From assembly GCF_042651565.1 (NCBI RefSeq), contig NZ_JBHSDF010000003.1: 64,000 nucleotides of DNA; one strand, written 5' to 3'. The first letter of the stretch is position 1. Each line of letters starts with the position of its first letter. Made by a program: the position numbers and the translations under genes. The notes beneath the pieces were generated by a model. The model searched no databases. It saw nothing but the letters and a program-made list of their open reading frames with translations, and was not told where the DNA came from. The stretch is from Salinispirillum marinum (GTDB taxonomy: Bacteria; Pseudomonadota; Gammaproteobacteria; Pseudomonadales; Natronospirillaceae). Below are positions 50,091 through 57,972 of the stretch, in pieces.

Positions 50091-51389
50091 CTAAATCACT
50101 TCTTTGAGCCGATGATACAGCATACCCAATGCCAACAAAGGCGAACGCAGAAGCTTTCCGCCAGGGAAAGTGATGTGGGGGATTTTCTCAAACACTTCAA
50201 TACGCTGTGATTCAGCACTGATGGACTCGGCCATCAGTTTGGCCGCCATGTGCGTGGCGTTCACACCGTGCCCCGCGTAGGCTTGAGCGTAATACACATT
50301 CGGTTTCAAACGGCCAATTTGTGGCATACGGTTGGCACCTATACCGATCATACCGCCCCATTGGTAGTCGACCTTCACGTCGGCCAAATAGGGAAATACC
50401 TTGACCAAATGTGGTCGCAACACAGCTTCTATATTCTTCGGGTCGCGCCCTGAATAGTTACAGATTCCGCCAAATAACAGGCGGTTGTCAGCACTTAAAC
50501 GATAGTAATCCAGCCCGACTTTCTGGTCACACACCGCCATGTTTTGTGGCAACACTCGGTTGGCTTGTTCGTCGCTTAGCGGTTCAGTGGCAATAACGTA
50601 GCTGCCCGCCGGTAATACCTTACCCTCAAGAATAGGATCCAAACCTTCTACGTAGGCATTGCCACAAATCACCAGCGTATCCGCTGTTACTTTACCAGTG
50701 GCGGTGTGCACCACATTCGGTTCGCCCTGTACGACCTTGGTCACCAGTGCCTGTTCAAAAATTTTCACACCCAAGGAAGCGGCCGCCGCCGCTTCGCCCT
50801 GCACCAAATTCAACGGATGAACATGCCCACTGCCCATATCAATCAGCCCGCCCACATACGCATCCGAGCCGACCACTTCGTGCATACGCTCTGCAGTGAG
50901 CACCTCGGTGTGATGGGCGTAGCCCATTTTGTCGAGCCACGCCTTATCTTCTTTGAAATGCTCCAGATGCTCCAGCTTATTGGCGAGGTCGCAATAGCCC
51001 ATCGTCAAGTCACACTGGATATCGTATTTCGCGACGCGCTCCCGCACAATATCGACCGCCTCAAAACCCATGCGATCAATGGCCTCCATGCCTTGCTCAC
51101 CAATATGTTTCCTGAACTGTTCGGTGCCGTGGCCAATGCCGCGAATGAGCTGCCCGCCATTGCGGCCCGACGCGCCCCAGCCGATTTTACGGCCTTCCAA
51201 TAACACGACCTCAAAACCGCGTTCGGCCAGCTCTAAGGCCGTGTTGACGCCACCAAATCCACCGCCTATCACACAGATTTGTGTACGAACATCACCTGTG
51301 AGCTGCGGATATTCACCGGTGTAATGACGTGTAGCGGCGTAGTAGGAATCGGGTAGGTTATCGGTATGGGTCAGCGGGTTCAGGTACAT
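50091..51389 (-). CDS. FAD-dependent oxidoreductase, gamma-glutamylpolyamine oxidase-like (second copy)
   Basis: DAO-superfamily flavoenzyme of 432 residues, a paralogue of the gene at 43062. CVIGGGFGGVNTALELAERG (about 38-57), GASGRNGGQLIRGIGHGTEQ and YYAQAYAGHGVNATHMAAKL are present. The ATG at 51389 is preferred; the longer frame from 51437 overlaps the divergent leader. Likely oxidises a gamma-glutamylated di- or polyamine of different length from the first copy. It is divergent from the PuuR-like regulator, its probable repressor. Confidence 0.88.
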   Translation of the reverse strand: MYLNPLTHTDNLPDSYYAATRHYTGEYPQLTGDVRTQICVIGGGFGGVNTALELAERGFEVVLLEGRKIGWGASGRNGGQLIRGIGHGTEQFRKHIGEQGMEAIDRMGFEAVDIVRERVAKYDIQCDLTMGYCDLANKLEHLEHFKEDKAWLDKMGYAHHTEVLTAERMHEVVGSDAYVGGLIDMGSGHVHPLNLVQGEAAAAASLGVKIFEQALVTKVVQGEPNVVHTATGKVTADTLVICGNAYVEGLDPILEGKVLPAGSYVIATEPLSDEQANRVLPQNMAVCDQKVGLDYYRLSADNRLLFGGICNYSGRDPKNIEAVLRPHLVKVFPYLADVKVDYQWGGMIGIGANRMPQIGRLKPNVYYAQAYAGHGVNATHMAAKLMAESISAESQRIEVFEKIPHITFPGGKLLRSPLLALGMLYHRLKEVI

Positions 51390-51394
51390 AGAAA

Positions 51395-51408
51395 TTCGTA
51401 TATTATTC
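51395..51408. promoter_or_regulatory. Candidate PuuR-type site between oxidase and regulator
   Basis: TTCGTATATTATTC resembles TTCGATATATTGAA upstream of the aldehyde dehydrogenase. It lies six bases upstream of the oxidase start codon and so would block initiation if bound. Confidence 0.3.
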
Positions 51409-51463
51409 TGCTCAAGTGTTGTATATAATTGACACATTGATCGAAAGGTTGCAAGTAAGTTTC

Positions 51464-51634
51464 ATGAGTATTTTGGATGATCCGCGCAAGTTCGGTGCCA
51501 GGTGCCCTGTAGCCGGCGTTTGCGACCCGGATGGTCGCAACCGAGCCTACATGGATGTATCTACGGCGTCCGGCGAAAGGGCATCTGGCAACGTACTTGT
51601 GCTACGCAATAACTCACCGAAAGAAAGAGGATGA
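51464..51634 (+). CDS. Possible leader peptide reading through repeat copy H
   Basis: ATG 51464 opens a 56-codon frame (MSILDDPRKFGARCPVAG at the start) whose stop TGA at 51632-51634 is four bases before the TTG start of the regulator gene. It is encoded largely by palindrome copy H, so the peptide itself is unlikely to be conserved. It may still couple translation to the regulator. Confidence 0.3.
   Translation: MSILDDPRKFGARCPVAGVCDPDGRNRAYMDVSTASGERASGNVLVLRNNSPKERG
51487..51599. repeat. Intergenic nested palindrome, copy H
   Basis: Arms GTGCCAGGTGCCCT (51495-51508) and AGGGCATCTGGCAAC (51578-51592) pair with one G-T; CAAGT/ACTTG extends the stem. Core: GGCGTTTGCGACCCGGATGG, inner hairpin TTGCGACC/GGTCGCAA, CGAGCCTACATGGATGTAT, ACGGCGTCC. 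It lies in the 249-base region upstream of the PuuR-like gene. Confidence 0.75.
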
Positions 51635-51638
51635 CGAT

Positions 51639-52187
51639 TTGGACGTAGGGCCACGCCTTAAGCAGATTCGGAAACAGTTTGGTTTATCACAACGCGAACT
51701 CGCCAAGCGAGCGGGCGTGACAAACAGTACCATTTCGATGATCGAAAAAAGCAGTGTTAGCCCCAGCGTCAGTTCGCTGAAAAAAGTGCTGTCAGGCATT
51801 CCCATGTCATTGGTCGAATTCTTCAGTACCGAAGGCGACAACGACATGCCGCAAGTCGTTTACCGCGATGAAGAAATGATGGATTTGTCCGTCGGTGAAG
51901 GTGTGAAGTACCAGCTCGTTGGCAAAGCCTATGGGCAACGCGCCATCGCATTTCTGAAAGAGACCTATGCACCCGGCGCGGATACCGGCGAGGATATGTA
52001 CGAACATCAGGGCGAAGAGTCCGGCATGGTAGTTGAAGGCAAGTTAGAACTCACCGTCGATGGCGACGTGTACGAACTGAACCCCGGCGACGGCTACTAC
52101 TTTGATTCCACGCGGCCGCACCGTTTCCGCAACCCTTATGGCGAACCCTGTGTCGTGGTCTCCGCAACGACACCCGCGAATTTCTAA
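51639..52187 (+). CDS. puuR: XRE-cupin transcriptional regulator, PuuR/PauR-like
   Basis: Repressor of 182 residues with an N-terminal HTH (RLKQIRKQFGLSQRELAKRA and GVTNSTISMIEKSSVSPS) and a C-terminal cupin (MVVEGKLELTVDGDVYELNP, DSTRPHRFRNP). PuuR-type proteins repress polyamine genes. I chose the TTG at 51639 because GAGG lies eight bases upstream and it gives the family N-terminus; no ATG fits. The neighbouring oxidase and dehydrogenase genes support the assignment. The upstream region carries palindrome copy H. Confidence 0.88.
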   Translation: MDVGPRLKQIRKQFGLSQRELAKRAGVTNSTISMIEKSSVSPSVSSLKKVLSGIPMSLVEFFSTEGDNDMPQVVYRDEEMMDLSVGEGVKYQLVGKAYGQRAIAFLKETYAPGADTGEDMYEHQGEESGMVVEGKLELTVDGDVYELNPGDGYYFDSTRPHRFRNPYGEPCVVVSATTPANF

Positions 52188-52288
52188 CCCCGAAGTCTAT
52201 GCGAGCGGGCTTTAACAACGGTTAGGGTATCCTGCCACCGAGAGTACTGCCCACCGCTCTATCGACTCCCGTGGATAGCATCCCTCGG

Positions 52289-52317
52289 CCGACCAGTAGA
52301 GAACTGCAATTGGTCGG
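52289..52317 (+). other. Hairpin upstream of ndpA
   Basis: CCGACCA / TGGTCGG stem with a 15-base loop, followed by TTAAC. It lies midway between the regulator stop and the ndpA start: weak terminator or leader structure. Confidence 0.4.
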
Positions 52318-52368
52318 TTAACACTGCTACCATACCGCCTTTGTTCACCCTGAAGGGAACGCATAGCC

Positions 52369-53361
52369 ATGCCCGTGCAACAATTCATCATCCACCAGCT
52401 CACCCAAGCAGATGGTCAAACGGCCACGCAAATCAACGCCCGCCCGGAGGAATGTCCGGTTGAGCCGCATGGACAGACGCTGGTGAATGAGATAAAACGT
52501 GTCCAAGCTGCGCGCGCTGGCAAGCAATACGGCCGTTTTGACCCGGAACAAAGCGGGCTGCGCGGTCTGGTGCAACAGTGGCGCAGCGAACAAATCCCGT
52601 TTACCGGTTTTACCCGCCGCGCTACCGAGCAGTTAGGACTGCAACTGGACCAGCACAATGAAGCTCTCGACGGCCATCTGGTGTTTTTGCTGGAAACCCT
52701 GGAACAAAGCGAGCGTTTATTCGTCGCCCTACTGCACGAGACCGAAGCCTTCGCGCTGAGCACACAACTGGACATTGTAGACGCCACCTATCTGGATTTC
52801 AGTCATACCGGCTTTATTGCCTGCCTGGATCTCACCGACTGGGCTGACGACGCCAGCAAGTATCTAACCGTCAGTCTGGGGCGCGGTGAGCGGACGGTGC
52901 AAAAACCGCTACTCGACTGGTTGGGTTTTACCGACACGGTGGACAAGCAAGCCGAAACCAGCGAATTTCTTCAATTGGTGGATACGTTTTGCGCTCAGTT
53001 ACCCGATGAAGAAAGCACGGCCACCAAAGAGAAAGTCATAGAATTCTGTGTCGAACAGGATAAAGCGGGCGAACCTGTGGTCTATAAGGAGCTGTCGGCG
53101 CATGTCAGCGAGGCTGCACCAACGCTGTTCGACGATTATTTGCAACAGAACCAGAGCGTGCCACGCGACGAGCTGATTCCAGACCGCAAACAACTGCGTC
53201 AATACGTGCGGTTAAGCGGGAAAAGCAAAGATGTATCCATCAGCTTTGCCAGCGGCTCATTGGGCAAGGGCGTTGAGTTTGATGCTTCCAGCGAAACGCT
53301 GATCATACATCAACTGCCAAAGGCACTTTTGCAACAGCTGCGCAAACTGCAAGGTGAGTAG
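52369..53361 (+). CDS. ndpA: Nucleoid-associated protein NdpA (YejK)
   Basis: Protein of 330 residues of the NdpA/YejK family, which associates with the nucleoid. FIIHQLTQADGQTATQINAR at the start, FALSTQLDIVDATYLDF, and the C-terminal VSISFASGSLGKGVEFD and LIIHQLPKALLQQL are typical. AAGGGAA precedes the ATG. Stand-alone gene. Confidence 0.92.
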   Translation: MPVQQFIIHQLTQADGQTATQINARPEECPVEPHGQTLVNEIKRVQAARAGKQYGRFDPEQSGLRGLVQQWRSEQIPFTGFTRRATEQLGLQLDQHNEALDGHLVFLLETLEQSERLFVALLHETEAFALSTQLDIVDATYLDFSHTGFIACLDLTDWADDASKYLTVSLGRGERTVQKPLLDWLGFTDTVDKQAETSEFLQLVDTFCAQLPDEESTATKEKVIEFCVEQDKAGEPVVYKELSAHVSEAAPTLFDDYLQQNQSVPRDELIPDRKQLRQYVRLSGKSKDVSISFASGSLGKGVEFDASSETLIIHQLPKALLQQLRKLQGE

Positions 53362-53429
53362 GTGTGGTTAATAATCGCCCTGAAGTAAGAAACTGATCAC
53401 TGATTGAGCACAGTTTTTCTGGTATAACA

Positions 53430-53497
53430 TGGTCCGTGCAGGTAATTTATTTGCATAACTAAAAAATTAAGAAAGACTAAAACCACTACACGGACCA
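53430..53497. promoter_or_regulatory. Split inverted repeat in the tetR leader
   Basis: TGGTCCGTG (53430-53438) and CACGGACCA (53489-53497) are perfect 9-base complements flanking the leader. The left arm follows a TATAAC -10-like element and the right arm ends seven bases before the tetR ATG. They may be TetR half-operators or form a leader stem. Confidence 0.45.
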
Positions 53498-53504
53498 CTC
53501 ATCC

Positions 53505-54149
53505 ATGAATGTCGATCAGCCAATACCCATCACGCAGCCGTCCAACGTTGGGCGCATACGTCAGGAGAACACGGAAAAAATTCTTGCCGCCGCCGCGCAT
53601 GAATTTGTTAATCATGGTTTTCGCGGCGCGTCTTTGCAGAACATAGCGGAACGCGCTGGCCTGCCCAAAGCGAATGTACTTTATTATTTTAAGTCCAAGC
53701 AGGGCCTTTATTTGGCTTTGTTGGAAAACATTCTTACTTTGTGGAATTCCGCGTTCGACCATATTTCGGTAGAAGACGATCCTGCCGAAGCCCTGTCAAA
53801 CTACATACACGCCAAAGTCCGGTACTCGTTTACGCACCCGATGGCATCGCGTATTTTTGCCAGTGAAATCATTCACGGCGCCCCCAATTTGACCGAACAA
53901 TTGGGTCAACCGTTGAAAGATTGGGTCGCCGGCCGAACCACCGTCATTGAACAATGGATTGCGCAAGGCAAGATGCTTCCGGTGGATCCTCTGCATCTAA
54001 TGTTCCTGATCTGGGGGAGTACCCAGTTCTATGCCGACTTCAGCGCGCAAGTGGAACAGTTGGTTCCGCAGCCCTTGGATGCTGACGAACAACAACGCGT
54101 TGCCGACCAGCTCACCGATATTGTATTGCGCGGTTGTGGGCTCATGTAG
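53505..54149 (+). CDS. TetR-family regulator, RutR-like
   Basis: Repressor of 214 residues. TetR HTH at about 22-68 (ILAAAAHEFVNHGFRGASLQ and IAERAGLPKANVLYYFKSK) and a C-terminal domain of the RutR type (SRIFASEIIHGAPNLTEQLG). RutR proteins sense pyrimidines, but the ligand here is unknown. No ribosome site is evident; the start could be a later Met. It may bind the split dyad in its own leader. Confidence 0.88.
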   Translation: MNVDQPIPITQPSNVGRIRQENTEKILAAAAHEFVNHGFRGASLQNIAERAGLPKANVLYYFKSKQGLYLALLENILTLWNSAFDHISVEDDPAEALSNYIHAKVRYSFTHPMASRIFASEIIHGAPNLTEQLGQPLKDWVAGRTTVIEQWIAQGKMLPVDPLHLMFLIWGSTQFYADFSAQVEQLVPQPLDADEQQRVADQLTDIVLRGCGLM

Positions 54150-54176
54150 AGCACCATTCTATGCGTTAATACTCGT

Positions 54177-54215
54177 AAAAGAAGTCACTGGTACGAACAG
54201 CCAGTGACTTCTTTT
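54177..54215. terminator. Bidirectional terminator after tetR
   Basis: AAAAGAAGTCACTGG and CCAGTGACTTCTTTT are perfect 15-base complements separated by nine bases. T residues follow on the plus strand. Confidence 0.9.
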
Positions 54216-54283
54216 GTTCTATACCTGTTTCAAGTCCTGACATATACTTTTTCAATCTTTCCCCGTCTTTTCGAGCACAAACC

Positions 54284-55801
54284 ATGACCGTAGCCCACCG
54301 CAGCAAACTTATTCAGTTTGTCCTAAATTATCGTTCTCATGTGGACGATATCATGTTGAAAATCACCTTCGGCATTTGGTTGCTGTCGTTTCTTTATGCG
54401 CCAGTGCACAACACTTGGTTGTTGGCATTGGTTGTTGGTGGCGTTCTGACGGGAATCAATCTGTGGGCCATTAAAGTTCTGCAGCATGAGCGCTGGACGA
54501 CCGCCATTATCGCAGTAGTTTTTATGTTGATGGTGTCGCTGCATGTGCATCAATTACAGGGCATGATTGAGGCGCACTTCGGCTATTTCGTGGTGCTGGC
54601 GATATTATTTGTCTACATGGAATATCGCCCGTTACTCTGGGGCGCGGTTGCTGCGGCGGTATTGCATGTCGTGCTGCACCTGATGCAGCACGCCGGATTC
54701 CCGGTATATTTATTTCCTGATGGCATGCACAGTTGGACCATTGTCGGCATGCATGCGCTGTATGTGGTCTTAGAAACTGGGATATTGCTGGTGATGATGC
54801 GGTTATCTCGCCGTATGCTCAATGCCTCTCGGGAACTGGTGGTGGTGACCACGACCATGTTGGGCGACGATGAAAATACCATCGACTTAAAAGTTCGGGC
54901 GAACGACACCGGCAACCCTATTTTAGGGCAATTAAATTGGGTGCTTGAATCTCTGGAGAAGGCCATTCAGGAAGCCAATCATGCCTACAACGCCGCGCAT
55001 GAAAACCTCGACCACCTTACCCACAACAGTCAGGATGTGATGGCTCTCAGCCAACAAAGCCGGGACGCCATTCGGCAGATTCGCGTTGCCATGGATGACA
55101 TGAACGCCTCCTTTGTGGAAGTTGCACAACAAACCCAACGCTCAGCTGGCTTGGTGAGCGACACCCAGGCGGCACAAAAAGCCGGGCAAGACACGGTTCA
55201 ACAACAGCGTACGGGTATTCAAGCACTCTCTCAGGTGCTCACAGAGACTGGAAAAACCATCGAGAGCGTCGCCGACGACTGCCAAGCCGTGACCAAAACC
55301 CTGACCGAGATTCAAGGCATCGCTGAACAGACCAACCTGCTGGCGTTGAATGCAGCGATAGAAGCTGCTCGGGCGGGCGAACAAGGGCGCGGCTTTGCGG
55401 TGGTGGCGGACGAAGTACGGGCGCTGGCCAGCCGTACACAAAACTCAACGGCCAATATCCGGTCCATTATTGATCGCTTGGTGAGTGGTTCGCAGTCGGC
55501 GGTTACGGCGATGCGCGCCAGTCAAACGCGTGTGGACGAAAATGTGGCGCACTCGGAACAGGTGGAGCAGGTGTTTCAGCAAATTGGTGGTGCACTAGAA
55601 GACATTTCCGCCATCAGCCAACAAATTGCGGTCGCTACAGAAGAACAAACTCAGGTGTCTGGTGGTATTACCAGCCAAGCGGGCAACATCGATGAGATCA
55701 GTACACGTACAACGGCAAAGATCACCGAAAGCGGGCAGCGCACCGATGCACTCGACCGCACCTTTAAAGATTTGGCCACCATGTTGCGCCGTTTTGACTG
55801 A
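54284..55801 (+). CDS. Methyl-accepting chemotaxis protein with multi-helix membrane sensor
   Basis: Chemoreceptor of 505 residues. Instead of a periplasmic ligand domain it has an N-terminal block (about 30-180) of roughly six hydrophobic helices rich in His (HVVLHLMQHAGF). A HAMP domain is not obvious. The signalling hairpin GIAEQTNLLALNAAIEAARA and GEQGRGFAVVADEVRALASR is intact. It should signal through CheA/CheW. It may sense a hydrophobic, membrane or redox cue. Confidence 0.92.
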   Translation: MTVAHRSKLIQFVLNYRSHVDDIMLKITFGIWLLSFLYAPVHNTWLLALVVGGVLTGINLWAIKVLQHERWTTAIIAVVFMLMVSLHVHQLQGMIEAHFGYFVVLAILFVYMEYRPLLWGAVAAAVLHVVLHLMQHAGFPVYLFPDGMHSWTIVGMHALYVVLETGILLVMMRLSRRMLNASRELVVVTTTMLGDDENTIDLKVRANDTGNPILGQLNWVLESLEKAIQEANHAYNAAHENLDHLTHNSQDVMALSQQSRDAIRQIRVAMDDMNASFVEVAQQTQRSAGLVSDTQAAQKAGQDTVQQQRTGIQALSQVLTETGKTIESVADDCQAVTKTLTEIQGIAEQTNLLALNAAIEAARAGEQGRGFAVVADEVRALASRTQNSTANIRSIIDRLVSGSQSAVTAMRASQTRVDENVAHSEQVEQVFQQIGGALEDISAISQQIAVATEEQTQVSGGITSQAGNIDEISTRTTAKITESGQRTDALDRTFKDLATMLRRFD

Positions 55802-55808
55802 CCAACAA

Positions 55809-55835
55809 CGCGCCGGGCACAAACAGTCCGGCGCG
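55809..55835. terminator. Hairpin between chemoreceptor and fructokinase
   Basis: Eight-base stem CGCGCCGG / CCGGCGCG, 11-base loop, no T-run, between convergent genes. Confidence 0.5.
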
Positions 55836-55863
55836 GTGAGGAATCGGTCAGCGCGTGCTCACC

Positions 55864-56772
55864 TTAGAGTGGATTTAACCATGCCGCGCCGCGTACGCCA
55901 CTGGAATCACCGTGTTTGGCTTGCACAATGGGCGTATCGCATTCGCCACCAATCACATACTTGGGCAACAATTTAGGGACACGCTGGTAAATTTCGGCAA
56001 TATTGGAAGCGCCACCGCCCAGCACAATCACATCGGGATCGAGCGCATTCACAATGTTGGACAAACCACGCGCTAACTGATCAACATAGTCATCGACTAC
56101 CCGTACCGCGGCGGCTTGGCCCGCCGCAGCGCGTTGGGCAATTTCAGCACCGGTCAGTTTCTCACCCGTAGCCATTTCATAAGACTTTACCAAACCGGTG
56201 CCCGACAAGAAGGTCTCGTTACACCCCATTTTGCCGCAATAGCAGGGCCGACGTTGCAGTTCATGATCAGTGCTCCAGGGCAACGGATTGTGCCCCCATT
56301 CACCCGCCACACCGTTCGGTCCTACCAGAGGCAAGCCTTTTACGGTAATACCTGCCCCACAACCGGTACCCAATATCGCTGCGAACACAATTTCATAACC
56401 ACTGCCTGCACCATCGGTCGCTTCCGACACCGCTAAGCAATTGGCATCATTGGTCAATTTCACATCTCGCTGCAAGCGTTCGGACAGATCCTTTTGCATC
56501 GGCTGGCCATTCAACCATACGGCATTCGCGTTTTTAACATGACCGGTTTTGCGTGATACCGTACCGGGAATACCAATACCAACCGGGATATTGTTGACCT
56601 CAAGCGCAGCTTCGGCATCGGCCACCAAACCCACTACGGCGTCCAATGTCGCCTGATAGTCGTGCTGTGGGGTGGGAACACGCTTACGAAAATGCTCTGA
56701 ACTGTCGCTGCTCAGCACAATGGCTTCAATTTTGGTTCCACCCAAGTCTATCCCGATTCGATACTCTTTCAT
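55864..56772 (-). CDS. mak: ROK-family fructokinase
   Basis: ROK sugar kinase of 302 residues, very similar to what I recall of E. coli Mak (manno(fructo)kinase). The ATP site IGIDLGGTKIEAIVL, substrate segment KNANAVWLNGQP, LTNDANCLAVSEATDGAGSG, GEWGHNPLP and the zinc motif CYCGKMGC are present, as is VQAKHGDSSGVRGAAW at the end. It phosphorylates fructose or mannose in the cytoplasm. GGAGAG precedes the ATG. Confidence 0.92.
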   Translation of the reverse strand: MKEYRIGIDLGGTKIEAIVLSSDSSEHFRKRVPTPQHDYQATLDAVVGLVADAEAALEVNNIPVGIGIPGTVSRKTGHVKNANAVWLNGQPMQKDLSERLQRDVKLTNDANCLAVSEATDGAGSGYEIVFAAILGTGCGAGITVKGLPLVGPNGVAGEWGHNPLPWSTDHELQRRPCYCGKMGCNETFLSGTGLVKSYEMATGEKLTGAEIAQRAAAGQAAAVRVVDDYVDQLARGLSNIVNALDPDVIVLGGGASNIAEIYQRVPKLLPKYVIGGECDTPIVQAKHGDSSGVRGAAWLNPL

Positions 56773-56909
56773 GTTGCTCTCCGCTGTGCCGTTATGTGTG
56801 CCGTAATAGTGATGTTGTTATTGTGTCGTGGCTGGCAGTCTGTTGGTCGCGCATTATAGCGGGTATTGTAGGGTCAACTCCAATACCCAACCGACAGCGT
56901 TCTGCGCAA

Positions 56910-57800
56910 TCAATCCGTATTGTGCTCCTTCACCAATTGGCGAATGATCGCCGCCATGTAGCGCGTGGCCGTCGGCCGGTCCAGTTTACGGTTCCACAGC
57001 AGTCCGGGTGTTCGAATGGGTGTCGGATCTTCCAATGGCAACGCTACCAGATCCTCCTCACCCACGAGGGCGTTACTCGATACAATGCCACACACATGGG
57101 TCCGCCGAACCAACTCGAGCATGGGCGAAATGGCGTTCATTTCCGCCACTACCACGGGTTGCGAATGAGCCGCATGAAAGCACTCTTCCAGCAATTGTCG
57201 GGTCGAAAAATTCGGCGTCAGTAACACCATCGGCAAACCATTCAGCTCCACCATACGCACCCGACGTCGTTGTGCCAAGGGATGAGACTTCGCCAGCACC
57301 AGCTTCATCTCTTCGTTATAGAGGGGTTCAAACCAGAGCCCACGCGGAATGGCAGGTCGATAGGAAATACCAAGGTCCAACTCACCTTGCTCTAAACGGT
57401 GCGCGATATCCTCCCCGGACAACTCCTCGACCACTACCTTAACCGCCGGATAACGCTCCATAAACATAGCAAGACACGCCGGTATTAATTGGACGTTGAA
57501 GCTGTGCGTGGCCGCCATGCGCAATTCCCCTCGCAGTTGCTCAGGTACTTGGTGTAAGGCGTTTACCGCGTCGTCCACTTGCGTCAAGGCGGGCGTTATC
57601 TGTTCTAAAAACACGCTACCGGCTTCGGTTAACAACACCCGTTTACCCACGCGTTCAAACAGTACGATGCCCAATTCGTCTTCCAATTGGCGAATCTGGT
57701 GCGATAACGTGCTTTGGGTAACATGCACCCGCTCCGCCGCCCGGGTGAAGTTCAGCACCTCCGCCAAGGCCACAAAGTAACGTAAGTGTCTTAATTCCAT
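56910..57800 (-). CDS. LysR-family regulator of the dioxygenase/TRAP operon
   Basis: Transcription factor of 296 residues. HTH at 1-60 (LNFTRAAERVHVTQSTLSHQ) and an effector domain with GISYRPAIPRGLWFEPLY, resembling the CynR/CbbR-like subgroup. The ATG 57800 has GGAAG upstream; the frame extends to 57845. It is divergent from the citryl-CoA lyase-like operon, with a 17-base palindrome in the gap, and is its probable activator. Confidence 0.9.
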   Translation of the reverse strand: MELRHLRYFVALAEVLNFTRAAERVHVTQSTLSHQIRQLEDELGIVLFERVGKRVLLTEAGSVFLEQITPALTQVDDAVNALHQVPEQLRGELRMAATHSFNVQLIPACLAMFMERYPAVKVVVEELSGEDIAHRLEQGELDLGISYRPAIPRGLWFEPLYNEEMKLVLAKSHPLAQRRRVRMVELNGLPMVLLTPNFSTRQLLEECFHAAHSQPVVVAEMNAISPMLELVRRTHVCGIVSSNALVGEEDLVALPLEDPTPIRTPGLLWNRKLDRPTATRYMAAIIRQLVKEHNTD

Positions 57801-57875
57801 AGAACGCTTCCCGTGATCATCTGGCCCCAACGTAGCCAAAACCATCGATGGTGTCGATTGTTTTTATCTAAATTT

Positions 57876-57892
57876 ATCATTTCATAAATGAT
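57876..57892. promoter_or_regulatory. Palindromic LysR site candidate
   Basis: ATCATTT-CAT-AAATGAT, perfect 7-base arms, midway between the divergent LysR and lyase genes and about 80 bases before the lyase start. Confidence 0.55.
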
Positions 57893-57972
57893 GTTTGGTC
57901 ACTTATTGTACTTTTCATGAGTTCAACATGACTCAATACGATTTCTAGTAAATTCGACGGGAGATAATAACA

